Positions 51,537-60,919 of a stretch of 64,000 nt of DNA are shown here, piece by piece (the first letter of the stretch is position 1; the number at the start of each line of letters is the position of its first letter). Made by a program: the position numbers and the translations under genes. The stretch comes from Kovacikia minuta CCNUW1 (GTDB taxonomy: Bacteria; Cyanobacteriota; Cyanobacteriia; Leptolyngbyales; Leptolyngbyaceae), in assembly GCF_020091585.1 (NCBI RefSeq), contig NZ_CP083582.1:372001-436000 (forward strand), read 5' to 3'. Below the pieces are notes generated by a model, which saw only the letters and a list, made by a program, of their open reading frames with translations, did not search any database and was not told where the DNA came from.

Positions 51537-52244
51537 ATGACACAGACAGGGCAACTAATTCAAACCCTCGCTGTAGACATTGGGGGTAGTGGAATTAAGG
51601 TCATGGTGTTGGATCACGCTGGAGAACCTGTCAGCGATCGCGATCGCGTTGACACTCCCCAGCCTGCCAAACCGGACGCGATCATCGCTGTGATTTTGGA
51701 TTTGGCACAAGATAAACAATTCGATCGGGTTTCCGTTGGCTTTCCCGGTGTGATCAAGGCGGGAGTCACCATGACTGCGGCAAATTTAGATTCAGATTGG
51801 ATTGGATTCAATCTAGCAACTACCTTGTCCGATCTCTTAGGCAAACCTGTGCGCGTGATCAACGACGCAGACATGCAGGGATTAGGAGCGGTCGTGGGTC
51901 AGGGGGTTGAACTGGTCGTTACTTTGGGGACGGGAGTGGGTTCAGCACTATTCCTGGATGGCATCCTGATTCCCAATCTGGAGCTGGGACACCACGAATT
52001 TCGCAAGGGGGCAACCTACGAAGAGCAACTGGGGCGGGCTGCCCTGGATGCAGCAGGAAAGAAGAAATGGAACGATCGCTTACAAAAAGCGATCGCCTCC
52101 CTGGAACACCTGTTTAACTACGACACCCTCTACCTGGGGGGCGGCAATACCAAATTCATCAACTTCGAACTCCCTGTGAATGTCAAAATTGTTCCCAATA
52201 TTTCTGGTCTGTTAGGAGGAATTACCCTTTGGCGAGAGAAGTAG
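51537..52244 (+). CDS. ppgK: Polyphosphate glucokinase (ROK family)
   Basis: 235 residues. The phosphate-binding LAVDIGGSGIKVMVLD and VTLGTGVGSALFLDG motifs place it in the ROK/polyphosphate glucokinase group, and ELGHHEFRKGATYEEQLG is characteristic of PPGK enzymes. The catalytic Asp lies in VINDADMQGLG. It phosphorylates glucose with polyphosphate (or ATP). It begins 15 bases after the McdB-like gene, so the two are probably co-transcribed. Length is slightly short for the family but complete. Confidence 0.9.
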   Translation: MTQTGQLIQTLAVDIGGSGIKVMVLDHAGEPVSDRDRVDTPQPAKPDAIIAVILDLAQDKQFDRVSVGFPGVIKAGVTMTAANLDSDWIGFNLATTLSDLLGKPVRVINDADMQGLGAVVGQGVELVVTLGTGVGSALFLDGILIPNLELGHHEFRKGATYEEQLGRAALDAAGKKKWNDRLQKAIASLEHLFNYDTLYLGGGNTKFINFELPVNVKIVPNISGLLGGITLWREK

Positions 52245-52311
52245 TGGGAGGAAGAGGGAAGAGAAGAATCTTTCCTCGGCATTCCGTACTCATCCCTTCC
52301 ACCCCCACTCC

Positions 52312-52761
52312 CTACTCCCTATTCCCTATCTCCTTATAAGCTGCAAGTTGAAGCTTAAGAGACTGGTTTTGTTCTTCGATCGCTTTCAACTCCTCCAGTT
52401 TGGACACAATGGCACGAGTAAAATTCCCTTCATCGGGTAGCTGGTCAGCAACCCAGGAAGTTTCGACCTCGATGTCAATCATTTTTTGGGCATGTCGGTA
52501 CTCTCGAATCAGGCGGTAGGTGTTAGTAATTTGCTGCTTCAACAGCTTGATTGCACTGGTCGAGCGGTAAACCCGCACCGAATAAAGGTGCGGATCGACT
52601 TCAGTCATCTTCTGCTTCAAGGATTCAAGCTGATCAATTAAAACCTGATTGGTTTTGCATTCATGATTGAGTTCTTCAATACGACGGTCTATTCTGGACT
52701 TTTGCACTAACAAGCGGCGATCGCTCAACAATCGATTACCGTCCCATCCTTGAGTTTCCAA
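52312..52761 (-). CDS. Coiled-coil hypothetical protein
   Basis: 149 residues, nearly all helical: RRIEELNHECKTNQVLIDQLESLKQKM, SAIKLLKQQITNTYRLIREYRHAQKM and a last leucine zipper-like IEEQNQSLKLQLAAYKEI. No membrane helix or motif of known function is seen. Its start overlaps the end of the upstream zinc-ribbon gene by 26 bases, so the pair is translationally coupled and may work together. Confidence 0.55.
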   Translation of the reverse strand: METQGWDGNRLLSDRRLLVQKSRIDRRIEELNHECKTNQVLIDQLESLKQKMTEVDPHLYSVRVYRSTSAIKLLKQQITNTYRLIREYRHAQKMIDIEVETSWVADQLPDEGNFTRAIVSKLEELKAIEEQNQSLKLQLAAYKEIGNRE

Positions 52762-53317
52762 AGGTGGTTGGCTCGAATTGAGCAGTATCAGCCAACTTCA
52801 AGAGCATTAGAATTCCAAGCGCACTCCCGACAGAGGTCAGAAAAATGCTGGCTCCACTGATGTCTGCGCAAACCAGCAGCCCAAGCGCCGCCAGACTCAG
52901 GATAAAGGTTAGATAGCCAGGGCTAGGAACCGGGTTGGGCAGAATGTAGCGCTTGCCGGTTGTGTGGTTGGTAATCGCAACCAGCTTTTTCATGACGTAG
53001 CCCTGCATGGTGTAAATCACCGACACAATGTCGCCATAGCGCACCGGAACTTCATCGGATTTGCCGGGGATGGAAAACTGGAGTAGTTTGAGGGTGCGAT
53101 CGGCGGTGGTGATTTGCAGGGTGTAGTGTCGCTTATACAAGCGAGGCAACTTTGAGGTCAGGTACAGAAATGTTTCGTAAATAGAGGAGCGCTTAGACAG
53201 TTTGCCGTAAACAACCCCATATTTACTCCGGCAGGAGGCACAGGTGATTTGTAAGGTCGTACTGTGCATTTCCCCCATTGGTCTGGCACAGGAAGGGCAG
53301 TGGAGCGACAATTTCAT
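52736..53317 (-). CDS. Zinc-ribbon membrane protein
   Basis: About 193 residues from the ATG at 53317. Two CxxC pairs (HCPSCARP and ITCASCRSKYG) make an N-terminal zinc ribbon. A beta-rich soluble region follows (TLQITTADRTLKLLQFSIPG), then VRYGDIVSVIYTMQGYVMKKLVAI, which resembles a small barrel. Two membrane helices end the protein (YLTFILSLAALGLLVCADI and IFLTSVGSALGILMLLKL). I do not recognise a named family. It overlaps the following coiled-coil gene. Confidence 0.6.
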   Translation of the reverse strand: MKLSLHCPSCARPMGEMHSTTLQITCASCRSKYGVVYGKLSKRSSIYETFLYLTSKLPRLYKRHYTLQITTADRTLKLLQFSIPGKSDEVPVRYGDIVSVIYTMQGYVMKKLVAITNHTTGKRYILPNPVPSPGYLTFILSLAALGLLVCADISGASIFLTSVGSALGILMLLKLADTAQFEPTTFGNSRMGR

Positions 53318-53552
53318 AGCGTTTGAGAACACCCAGGACAACGGTGTATATCACTCCTGGATCTTAGTACCCTCGTGCGACGCTCAAAGCCTGATGTAAT
53401 ACCGCTTTACACTATGTTGGGGGAATAAGGGGAGAGGGGGACAAGGATAAAGGCTGAAGGATAAAGGATAAAAGGTGTCAGTAATCAGTCACCAGTTTTC
53501 AGTTTTCAGTCACCAGTTGTCGGTTATCACTGTTTACTGTTCACTATTCCTC

Positions 53553-53584
53553 AACTTAAAACTTAAAACTCAAAACTTAAAACT
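53553..53584. repeat. STRR heptamer array (ACTTAAA/ACTCAAA)n
   Basis: Four units of ACTTAAA-type heptamers, the complement of the TTTTAAG family, in the spacer downstream of gatC. The whole spacer 53342-53610 is low-complexity sequence of this kind (for example AAAGGAT and CAGTTTT words). Confidence 0.8.
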
Positions 53585-53610
53585 CTTATCACCTCATCAC
53601 CCATTCCTTC

Positions 53611-53901
53611 TCACTCAGCGTTGATAATTTTGGGAACCCTGAAGAAATCACCTTCCCGATCGGGGGCACAGTCCAGAATCGCTTCGCGCTCCGGGTAGGG
53701 TTGAAGATAATCCGGTCGAGTTACATTACTGACATCGATCGCCCGCGTGGTTGGTTCAACGCCACTCACATCCAGTTCACTCAGTTGATCGAAGTATTCC
53801 AGAATACTACTCAGTTGGGTGGTGAACTTTTCCTCTTCTTCTGGAGTAAGTTCTAACCGGGCAAGGTGGGCGACTTTTTGAACTTGGGTGCGATCGAGCA
53901 T
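53611..53901 (-). CDS. gatC: Aspartyl/glutamyl-tRNA amidotransferase subunit C
   Basis: 96 residues, complete. The [29 protein letters not shown] start and [17 protein letters not shown] middle are diagnostic of GatC, as is the end [19 protein letters not shown]. The subunit stabilises the GatCAB complex that turns Glu-tRNA(Gln) into Gln-tRNA(Gln). gatA and gatB are not adjacent, as is common in cyanobacteria. It lies 84 bases downstream of ycf3 on the same strand. Confidence 0.95.
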   Translation of the reverse strand: MLDRTQVQKVAHLARLELTPEEEEKFTTQLSSILEYFDQLSELDVSGVEPTTRAIDVSNVTRPDYLQPYPEREAILDCAPDREGDFFRVPKIINAE

Positions 53902-53985
53902 TGTGAGGAAAAGGATAAAGGATAAGGGATAAAGGATGAAGGTAAAGAATTCTGATTTTATCCTTTATCCTTCAGCCTTTATCCT

Positions 53986-54507
53986 CTAGAAGAATATGTC
54001 AACTTGGGAGCGCCCTGATGTTTTAAGCCAGTTCTGAGCTTCGATGTAGTTATTGGGAGCCTGCCGGATTGCCCGTTTCCAGTATTCGGCTGCCTGGTCA
54101 AACAGGGCTTCGGCTTCCTCGTCATTCCCCGCCTCTTTTGCCTGTTCGCCTTGATAGTGAAAGATGACGGCAATATTGTTGAGGGCTTGGGGTAAGCGGG
54201 GGTTCAGTTCAAGTGCCTGGTGATAATAGTCCAACGCTTTTTCATGATCACCATTGCTGGCATGGATCAGCCCAATGTTGTAGAGAATATAGCTGCGATC
54301 GTAGGGGTCTTCTTCTAACTCCAATGCCACCTCGTAGTTGTCGAGCGCTTCGGCATACTCCCCATCTGCCTGGGCAGACATCCCATCCCGATAGTAGGCG
54401 AAGGCTTCTTTTTCTTTCTTCGTAGCAGGCAGCATCTTCAAGATCATATCTGCCATGACCGTAAAGCTTTTATCAATGAAGTTATCGTTGCGCTGAGTTC
54501 TAGGCAT
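53986..54507 (-). CDS. ycf3: Photosystem I assembly protein Ycf3
   Basis: 173 residues, the usual length. The first residues [26 protein letters not shown] are almost invariant in Ycf3, and three TPR motifs follow: [54 protein letters not shown] and [20 protein letters not shown]. It acts at the thylakoid surface as a chaperone for photosystem I subunits. The tail GRSQVDIFF is intact. It is followed by gatC, possibly in one transcript. Confidence 0.95.
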   Translation of the reverse strand: MPRTQRNDNFIDKSFTVMADMILKMLPATKKEKEAFAYYRDGMSAQADGEYAEALDNYEVALELEEDPYDRSYILYNIGLIHASNGDHEKALDYYHQALELNPRLPQALNNIAVIFHYQGEQAKEAGNDEEAEALFDQAAEYWKRAIRQAPNNYIEAQNWLKTSGRSQVDIFF

Positions 54508-54650
54508 GGGTGATTGACTATCCTACGCTTGGGTTGTTGAGAGACTCAAAGAATGAGCGTCGGTAATTTTGAAGGAATGTTTTCAAACATCCTCAGACAT
54601 CTATTTAGTTTAGCGCTGAGGTGGGGCAGAAGAATAGCTGAATTTAGCCT

Positions 54651-54754
54651 CTAGAGATCGGTACAGCATTTCGAGAAACCGGGTTTCTGGCGAGGATATT
54701 CAACGAAACTTGGGCATTTCATAGAAGAAACCCGGTTTCTGTACAACCTTCTAG
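54651..54754. mobile_element. MITE-like element, copy 1 (CTAG...GTACAG/CTGTAC)
   Basis: A core of 84 bp (54661-54744) is bounded by GTACAG and CTGTAC, each followed inward by AGAAACCGGGTTTCT or its complement. An outer CTAG lies on both sides. A second copy at 59066-59171 is the same length in the core with six base differences. No transposase is present, so it would depend on one elsewhere. The spacer 54508-55248 holds no gene; a hairpin precedes the next gene. Confidence 0.8.
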
Positions 54755-55174
54755 AATTCAGAAATTTTACGGTTGAAGATTTGGGACGATCGCCTTCTCC
54801 AGGGCTGACAGGAATCTTTTTAATTCTGTCAGTGATTAACATCACCCGAACGGGTGAGGGGAAGCAATCAAAACAGGCAGTTACGTCACAGGTTGAACGG
54901 ATTACGTTCACACCTCAGCCTCACCTTTATCACCACTAAGCGCTTGAAAATTGTGCATAGTAAAGCAGTTGTGGAGAAGAGTATCGCGAATTACTCGGTC
55001 TTAGGCGAGAGGTAAGTAACATCACTGAATTATTCAGGCTGAGAAGCCTACGGGTTTCTACTGGGTCATCTGGGTGCATTCCGTAAGCCCTACTGCATCA
55101 ATGTCAAACAGGCAGGAAACAGTTAGTGTTTAATCCCTGAAACTGACTGAACAATTGCTGCAAAAACAGAACTA

Positions 55175-55208
55175 AGCCAGGGACCGGCTGCCACACCACG
55201 CCCTGGCT
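55175..55208. promoter_or_regulatory. Possible leader hairpin upstream of the PAS gene
   Basis: AGCCAGGG (55175-55182) pairs exactly with CCCTGGCT (55201-55208) around an 18-base loop, 40 bases before the start codon. There is no following T run, so a leader structure is more likely than a terminator. Purpose unknown. Confidence 0.3.
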
Positions 55209-55248
55209 ACACTCCACTGTCCAATCGAACGAAAGGAGCTAACTTCAC

Positions 55249-55869
55249 ATGGTAAACAAAAAGTATTTAGATCAGGATAGGGGGGGACAGTTTCCTTCTG
55301 ATGAGAGATTGGTCGCAAATACTGCGTTTTGCCAGTCTTCGAATCACGACTATGCAGATGCCGATATTCTGCACCTGTCTACGTTCTTTAGAAACAACCC
55401 CAACCCCATCCTGATCTTTTCTCCCACGGGGGATGTGGTTAAGGCAAACCCTGCTGCGGAGCGCTTACTGAAACGCATACAGATTCAAGAAACCGATCTG
55501 TTGCCAGCGGATCATCGCCAAATTGTAGCGGCATGTTTAGAAGGGCGACTAAAAGAACATGCCGTTGAGGTGACGGTTAACGATCGCGTTTTTGCCCTGA
55601 CCTACCATTCCCTGTCTTCCTTTCGCATGGTGTATCTATATGCGATCGAAATTACGGAGTACAGGCGGGCAGAGGCAGACCTGTTGCGAATTGCTTCCAA
55701 TACAGTAGCCCTGGCAAAGCTTGCGGTGTCACGGCTGCAAGCATTTCGGACGACCCTACCCCAGCCCGCACACCCCCCATCACCTCAGGATGCTTTTGCA
55801 GACTTATTTGTGGCAATGGATGGCTGCGTTTTTTCCGCATCCAATGGATCGGGAGAGGGCAAGGCGTAA
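55249..55869 (+). CDS. PAS domain protein
   Basis: 206 residues; the ATG has a good AAAGGAG eleven bases upstream. Residues about 45-140 form one PAS domain (LSTFFRNNPNPILIFSPTGDVVKANPAAERLL, ALTYHSLSSFRMVYLYAIEITEYRRAEADL). There is no kinase, GGDEF or output domain, and the C-terminal 60 residues look disordered. It may be a signalling adaptor or a truncated sensor. The ligand is unknown, and the neighbours give no hint. Confidence 0.65.
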   Translation: MVNKKYLDQDRGGQFPSDERLVANTAFCQSSNHDYADADILHLSTFFRNNPNPILIFSPTGDVVKANPAAERLLKRIQIQETDLLPADHRQIVAACLEGRLKEHAVEVTVNDRVFALTYHSLSSFRMVYLYAIEITEYRRAEADLLRIASNTVALAKLAVSRLQAFRTTLPQPAHPPSPQDAFADLFVAMDGCVFSASNGSGEGKA

Positions 55870-55993
55870 GCGGTCATGAGGAAGGCATAAGGCAGAGGAC
55901 AGAGGGCAGCCATCCGTTGTCAGGTTCCAGTTATCAGTGATTTGCGATCGCTCACTATCCACTGTTTACTGCTCACTGTCCACTGTTCACCGC

Positions 55994-56485
55994 TTACTGA
56001 ATCACCACCTTGAGTCTGTAGGTTGCATTACCACGGGTTGAACCAACCACAATCTGATAGTCTCCGGTTTCAGGAAGCTTGCTATTCCAGCTGACGGCTT
56101 CTTGTTTAATCGTCCGGCTTTGTCCGGTTTGATTAGGAGGTGCCATCAGGTCAAACACAGCATTGCTTTCTACAGACTCAATTTTTACGGTCATGGTTTG
56201 TCCTTTTTGGGCACCCAGTAGGTAGATGTCGCGCGTCCCTCGAATCACTGCATCTTTGACGATCGTGTAATTTCTACCAGGCGCAAACCGAATTCGGCGA
56301 GTCCGTGATTTTTGGGCTAACAGAATTGGATTGTCCAGGTTAGCAGGCGATCGATCCGGGGGGTTAGAAGAAGGGGTCGTAAGGGCAAGACTCAAAGAAA
56401 CGGGCAGAACAGCCAGCGCCAGCATTGATGGCACCAGCAGACCCTTGAGTCTGGAGAGGATGGGAATGAACATCAGGAGATTCAA
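55994..56485 (-). CDS. Exported hypothetical protein with a beta-sandwich
   Basis: 163 residues. A hydrophobic leader (LLVPSMLALAVLPVSLSLALT) indicates export, followed by a Pro/Ser linker. The mature part has alternating strands, RTRRIRFAPGRNYTIVKDAVIRG, TMTVKIESVESNAVFDLMAPP and GDYQIVVGSTRGNATYRLKVVI, resembling the pre-peptidase C-terminal type of beta-sandwich found on secreted cyanobacterial proteins. I cannot assign a function. It lies downstream of glgA on the same strand. Confidence 0.6.
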   Translation of the reverse strand: MNLLMFIPILSRLKGLLVPSMLALAVLPVSLSLALTTPSSNPPDRSPANLDNPILLAQKSRTRRIRFAPGRNYTIVKDAVIRGTRDIYLLGAQKGQTMTVKIESVESNAVFDLMAPPNQTGQSRTIKQEAVSWNSKLPETGDYQIVVGSTRGNATYRLKVVIQ

Positions 56486-56542
56486 TAAACGCGAGTGAGA
56501 AGCTGCTGGGTAATTGGAATCGGTATCATCCCCCCAACCTAT

Positions 56543-57961
56543 TTAAGAAACCAGTTCTGGCGCTTTCTCTGGTTCCGATTCTTCCAGGGGTAGCCCTTTG
56601 ATTTCCCGATAGAGGCGATCGTATTCCTTCGCAGATTTCTCCCAGCTAAAGTTTTGACTCATGCCCCGTTTCTGAAGTTCCCCCCAATAATCTTTGTAGT
56701 GGTATCCTTCCCAGGCACGCACCATACAGGTGTACAAGTCTAAGGGTTCATAGCGATCGAAGCAGTAGCCTGTACCCGCATGATTCTGGGGTTCATGGTG
56801 GAATACGGTATCAACCAGTCCACCCGTGCGACGCACAATGGGAACGCACCCATAGCGCAACGACAGCATCTGGCTGATGCCACAGGGTTCAAACCGGGAG
56901 GGCATCAGAAAAGCATCACAACCCGCATAAATGCGGCGGGCAAGGGCATCGTTAAACAGCAGGTAAACTGCCATGCGCCCGGAGTAGCGGGAGGCAATTT
57001 GCCACATCTGGGTTTCGTAGTAGCGATCGCCCGTTCCCAACAAGATAAACTGGGCATCGGTATATGCCATAAAGCGGTCTAGCATCTGGAGCACCAGATC
57101 TAACCCCTTTTGCTCCACCAGACGGGTCACCATACCAATCAGGAATGCTCCAGAGTTGACCTCCAGACCAATTTCTTCTTGCAGGGCAATTTTATTGGCG
57201 GCCCGGTCTTCTAAGGTCTCAGCGGTAAAGGTTTGGCTAAGGTTTTTGTCATTCTCAGGATTGTAGGACTCGGTATCAATCCCGTTAAGAATACCCGACA
57301 GTTTGCCGCTAATAAAGGACAGTAACCCTTCTAAAGTTTCGCCATAGGCTGGTGTTTGAATTTGTCTGGCATAGGTCGGCGATACGGTATTGACCCGATC
57401 GGCAAACTGAACCGCCGCCGCCATGACATTATGCCCCTGCATGTACCACGGGCACCAGGTCATCTGTTCCAAACGCCAACGCCACGGCCCCTGGTAAGCA
57501 AGGTTATGAATCGTAAATACCGTACTAATTTCGGGAGTTTGATGCATCCAAACAGGAATCATCCCCGTGTGCCAATCGTGGCAGTGAATAACGTCAGGCT
57601 TCCAATAATTCCAGGCAAACTCTGCCGCTCCATTCGAAAACAGGGTGAACCGCCAGTCTTCATCCTCCCCAGCATAAATGCGCCGGGGAGTAAACGCTGG
57701 ATGACCAAACAAATAGAGGGGGACATCGGTCTTGGGCAGAACGGTTTCATAAACCTGAAACGTTTGAAACATCGCTGTTCCTTCCCAGATTGGCTCTTTC
57801 GGAACCTTCATCTTGTCTGGAAGAAACCCGTAGTAGGGCAAGAAAATTCGCACGTCGTGCCCCATCTTTTTCAAGACTTTGGGTAACGCACCAACCACAT
57901 CACCCATGCCACCTACTTTCGCGATCGGAGCCGCTTCAGCCGCCACAAAAAGAATTCGCAT
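56543..57961 (-). CDS. glgA: Glycogen synthase (ADP-glucose type)
   Basis: 472 residues, GT5 family. [29 protein letters not shown] is the ADP-glucose-binding start with the KxGG motif. [24 protein letters not shown] and the C-terminal [34 protein letters not shown] with the catalytic Glu are all present. It extends alpha-1,4-glucan chains for glycogen storage. Cyanobacteria often carry two glgA copies; this one belongs to the shorter, GlgA1-like type by length. The gene is single in its transcription unit. Confidence 0.95.
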   Translation of the reverse strand: MRILFVAAEAAPIAKVGGMGDVVGALPKVLKKMGHDVRIFLPYYGFLPDKMKVPKEPIWEGTAMFQTFQVYETVLPKTDVPLYLFGHPAFTPRRIYAGEDEDWRFTLFSNGAAEFAWNYWKPDVIHCHDWHTGMIPVWMHQTPEISTVFTIHNLAYQGPWRWRLEQMTWCPWYMQGHNVMAAAVQFADRVNTVSPTYARQIQTPAYGETLEGLLSFISGKLSGILNGIDTESYNPENDKNLSQTFTAETLEDRAANKIALQEEIGLEVNSGAFLIGMVTRLVEQKGLDLVLQMLDRFMAYTDAQFILLGTGDRYYETQMWQIASRYSGRMAVYLLFNDALARRIYAGCDAFLMPSRFEPCGISQMLSLRYGCVPIVRRTGGLVDTVFHHEPQNHAGTGYCFDRYEPLDLYTCMVRAWEGYHYKDYWGELQKRGMSQNFSWEKSAKEYDRLYREIKGLPLEESEPEKAPELVS

Positions 57962-58101
57962 GCTAGATTTCGTGTCCCTTGAGATTGCCTATCTTTAAGA
58001 CAGCTATGAGCCATCAGCAATTAGCGATTAGCAAACAGCCAACTGCACTGTGATCATACCGATTATGGGGAACAGCCTGTGTGTTTCGGGTAGCAGATTT
58101 T

Positions 58102-58146
58102 AGGTGGTAGGTGGTAGGTGGTGGGTAGTAGGTGGCAGGTGGCAGG
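58102..58146. repeat. STRR heptamer array (AGGTGGT/AGGTGGC)n
   Basis: Six variant heptamers AGGTGGT, GGGTAGT and AGGTGGC in the spacer downstream of the phosphoribosyltransferase gene. The rest of 57962-58248 is C/T-rich low complexity. Confidence 0.8.
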
Positions 58147-58248
58147 TAAAGGATGAAGGATAAAAAACATCTTTTGAGGTGTGCCCCATCCTCTGCCCCA
58201 CCTTTCCCACCTTCCTCATGTTCCCCATCTCCTTACCCCCTCACCCCC

Positions 58249-58965
58249 TCACCTCCCCTTCTTCATCCCCCATCCCCATCCCCCATCCTTCAAATAACTG
58301 GCAGCTTCTTCAGTCGAAACTTGCGGGAATTCTTTGTAGAAGCGACTGACGCTGTTAAATATAGCTGGCGTTGCCAGGATGATCAGGCGATCGCCCATTT
58401 CCTGAAGAAATGGCATCAGATCGAGGGGCGCAACCGGGGCACAAATCCAGACCTGGGCAACCTGTTGTGCCCTGAGGGAGCGAACCGCCGCTGCCATCGT
58501 CATACCAGTCGCAATGCCATCATCAATTACCAGGGCGATCGCACCAGTTGGGTCAGCACGGGTACCCTCAGGGGAAAGGTCTTGCCACTGGGCTTGGGCA
58601 TGGGCTTGTGCCTGTTCTAAGGCTGTCTGGTGTTGAGCTAAGGTCTGGGCAAAAGCGCTCCAGTGAGGTGCCCAAACAACTTGTCCATCCGCTGTCACCG
58701 CCCCAATTGCCAGTTCTTGATTATCAGGACGAGTAATTTTTTTTGCAACGATGACATCCAGTGGGCAATTTAACCGCTGAGCAACGGGAGCTGCGATCGG
58801 TAAGCCACCCCTCGGCAGTGCGTAGACCAGAAACCGCATTCCCTCTGAAACAGGATGCTTGCGGATCTCCTCCAAAACTGTCTCTGCCAGCTTCTCACCC
58901 GCTTCCTGCCGATTCACAAAGCGAACCGTCGATCCCGTATCTTGAAATGAAGAAAATGGAGACAT
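58249..58965 (-). CDS. Phosphoribosyltransferase family protein
   Basis: 238 residues. RFVNRQEAGEKLAETVLEEI is followed by the pyrophosphate-loop region VYALPRGGLPIAAPVAQRL and KKITRPDNQELAIGAV, and the PRPP-binding loop ALVIDDGIATGMTM lies near residue 150. This class of type I phosphoribosyltransferase-like proteins has a long inserted helix (QTLAQHQTALEQAQAHAQAQW). The nucleobase substrate, if any, is unknown. The last few residues (WGWGMKKGR) come from repeat sequence. Confidence 0.85.
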   Translation of the reverse strand: MSPFSSFQDTGSTVRFVNRQEAGEKLAETVLEEIRKHPVSEGMRFLVYALPRGGLPIAAPVAQRLNCPLDVIVAKKITRPDNQELAIGAVTADGQVVWAPHWSAFAQTLAQHQTALEQAQAHAQAQWQDLSPEGTRADPTGAIALVIDDGIATGMTMAAAVRSLRAQQVAQVWICAPVAPLDLMPFLQEMGDRLIILATPAIFNSVSRFYKEFPQVSTEEAASYLKDGGWGWGMKKGR

Positions 58966-59065
58966 CGCCTCCCTCCAGCAGCATCAGCAGTGGGATTTCC
59001 TTCATCATGACTGAATTTTTCCGATTCAGCCCACTTCACAAATCATTCTTATCGCTACTAAAAAC

Positions 59066-59171
59066 CTAGAGCATCGGTACAGTATTTCGAGAAACCGGGT
59101 TTCTGGTGAGGATATTCAACGAAACTTGAGCATCTCACAGAAGAAAACCGGTTTCTGTACAGGCGTTCTAG
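59066..59171. mobile_element. MITE-like element, copy 2 (CTAG...GTACAG/CTGTAC)
   Basis: Core 59077-59160, 84 bp, with the same GTACAG/CTGTAC ends and GAAACCGGGTTTC inner arms as the copy at 54651, and CTAG on both outer sides. The two copies are in the same orientation 4.4 kb apart. The spacer 58966-59411 contains no other feature that I can support. Confidence 0.8.
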
Positions 59172-59411
59172 CAGTCCTAAATCATTTGTAAAGTTCAAAG
59201 AACTTTGGGAAAAAGATTTCTTCAGAACCCTTTTTCCCAATCCGGATAGAATCGCTATCTTTCCCAAGGTGCTTACAGGAGCTAACGATTACTCTAAAAT
59301 TTAAGAACCTTGAAGCTTATTGATTGAGGCTGCTTACATCTTGATAAAGCTGTTCGCATCTCAGTAACGGACTCCCTTCCAAACCCCCAACCCCTAGCCC
59401 CTCTTCTTTTC

Positions 59412-60110
59412 ATGGCAAGCGAAGACCAAATCAGCCTGTTTGAGGCTTCCACGACAAGCAACCAAACTGCACTTCCCCAAGACTTTAACCCTGACCTGAT
59501 TCCCACCGATGCTAAGATTCCCATTCCCCCTGGCACTTATCAAACAATGGAGCAGATAGCAGTCCACTGCAACCAGTGCTACCGCTGTGCATTAGGGCAA
59601 ACCCGCACCCACGCGGTGATTGGGCGGGGCAATCCAAAAGCATCCATCATGATTGTGGGAGAAGGCCCAGGGCAAAATGAAGATGAAACAGGCATTGCAT
59701 TTGTTGGAAAAGCAGGGCAACTGTTAGACAAGATTCTGGCATCAGTTCAACTAACGGAGACAGATGTCTTTATCTGCAATGTTGTCAAATGCCGCCCACC
59801 AGGAAACCGCGATCCGGAAAAGGGAGAGATAGAAGCTTGTAAGGGCTATCTCCTGGAGCAAATTAGAATGATGAACCCCAAAATTATTCTTTTGACTGGG
59901 AAATATGCCATGCTTACCCTGTTGGGAATTAAGCAGGGCATTACTAAAGTGCGTGGACAATGGGTAGAAAAGGATGGTCGCCTCTACATGCCGATTTTTC
60001 ACCCAGCCTACTTGCTCCGGAATCAGTCCCGCGAAAAAGGTGGTCCCAAATGGCTCATGTGGCAGGATATCCAGGCAGTGAGGGCAAAGCTGGCGGAAAT
60101 TGGCGGTTAG
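59412..60110 (+). CDS. Type-4 (iron-sulphur) uracil-DNA glycosylase
   Basis: 232 residues. Four cysteines for a 4Fe-4S cluster are seen: CNQCYRC near 52-58 and, later, the CNVVKCRPPGNRDP segment. The catalytic region is IMIVGEGPGQNEDETGIAFVGKAGQLLD, and the C-terminal IFHPAYLLRN gives the conserved His. Enzymes of this family 4 remove uracil from DNA to start base excision repair. The N-terminal 35 residues are extra and probably flexible. The gene precedes a J-domain gene on the same strand. Confidence 0.92.
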   Translation: MASEDQISLFEASTTSNQTALPQDFNPDLIPTDAKIPIPPGTYQTMEQIAVHCNQCYRCALGQTRTHAVIGRGNPKASIMIVGEGPGQNEDETGIAFVGKAGQLLDKILASVQLTETDVFICNVVKCRPPGNRDPEKGEIEACKGYLLEQIRMMNPKIILLTGKYAMLTLLGIKQGITKVRGQWVEKDGRLYMPIFHPAYLLRNQSREKGGPKWLMWQDIQAVRAKLAEIGG

Positions 60111-60226
60111 GTGGTAGGTGTTCCTTCCCCACCTCCTACTCCCTACCCTCGGACTCCTAACCCCAGTTACAATAATCAAACAAAGCTGCTTGAACCAGGT
60201 AAAACGCTGAAAAGGAAGGATTCCGC

Positions 60227-60919
60227 GTGACTCAGGATAGCTCAACTCCAAACGGTGGAGAACGGAAAACCCTGTATCAAAAGGTATCGGCTTCCAGTTA
60301 CTATGGCTTACTGGGGTTACATCCCTCTGCCTCTGTGCAAGAAATCCGTCAGGCATACCGAGAGTTGAGTAAGCTATACCACCCAGATACCACCTCGTTG
60401 CCTGCGGTGATTGCCACCAGCAAGTTTCAGGATCTCAATGAAGCTTATGCCACGCTGAGCAATCCAGAACGACGGATTATTTATGATCAAAAGATTGGCT
60501 ATTCACGGGTTCCAGTTATCCAACCCTTAGCCCATCTCAACCAACCAAATGCCCAATCTCGCAATATACCCTCCTCTTCCGCTTACCTTGACCCCGTAGA
60601 TCGCCCCCTCTCTCCGGGCGAGATTTTTGCCCTGTTTATTTTGGGCTTAACCTTTCTCGCCTGCCTGGTTCTCGCGATCGCGATTGGCGTGACCCGTGGA
60701 GATACCCTGCTTGAACCCCTCGCCAACAGCCCACCCGTCCCCCAAATGGCACCTGCTAAAACTGGTGTAGTTGGGAAAGCAAAGCGTGAAGAGGCAATGA
60801 TCCCAGGAGTTTCTTCAACGGCTCGTTTAACGGTGCCTTCTCCCAAAGCTACGCTATCAAAACCATCTTTAGATTCGGTAAATTCTTCTGAGCGATCGCA
60901 TGCCACTCCCTCCTCCTGA
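60227..60919 (+). CDS. J-domain protein with one membrane helix
   Basis: 230 residues from a GTG start with AAGGAAGGA just upstream. Residues about 22-90 are a J domain (SYYGLLGLHPSASVQEIRQAYRELSKLYHPD with the HPD triplet, then FQDLNEAYATLSNPERRIIYD), which stimulates an Hsp70. A linker leads to one membrane helix (IFALFILGLTFLACLVLAIAIGV) and a Ser/Thr/Lys-rich tail. It probably recruits DnaK to a membrane. The stop codon overlaps the start of the next gene by 20 bases. Confidence 0.88.
   Translation: MTQDSSTPNGGERKTLYQKVSASSYYGLLGLHPSASVQEIRQAYRELSKLYHPDTTSLPAVIATSKFQDLNEAYATLSNPERRIIYDQKIGYSRVPVIQPLAHLNQPNAQSRNIPSSSAYLDPVDRPLSPGEIFALFILGLTFLACLVLAIAIGVTRGDTLLEPLANSPPVPQMAPAKTGVVGKAKREEAMIPGVSSTARLTVPSPKATLSKPSLDSVNSSERSHATPSS

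Noticed and set aside
54651-54911. Minus-strand frame over MITE copy 1 (and a similar one at 59058-59267)
   Set aside because: The shared peptide stretch is simply the translated repeat element; the flanks differ.
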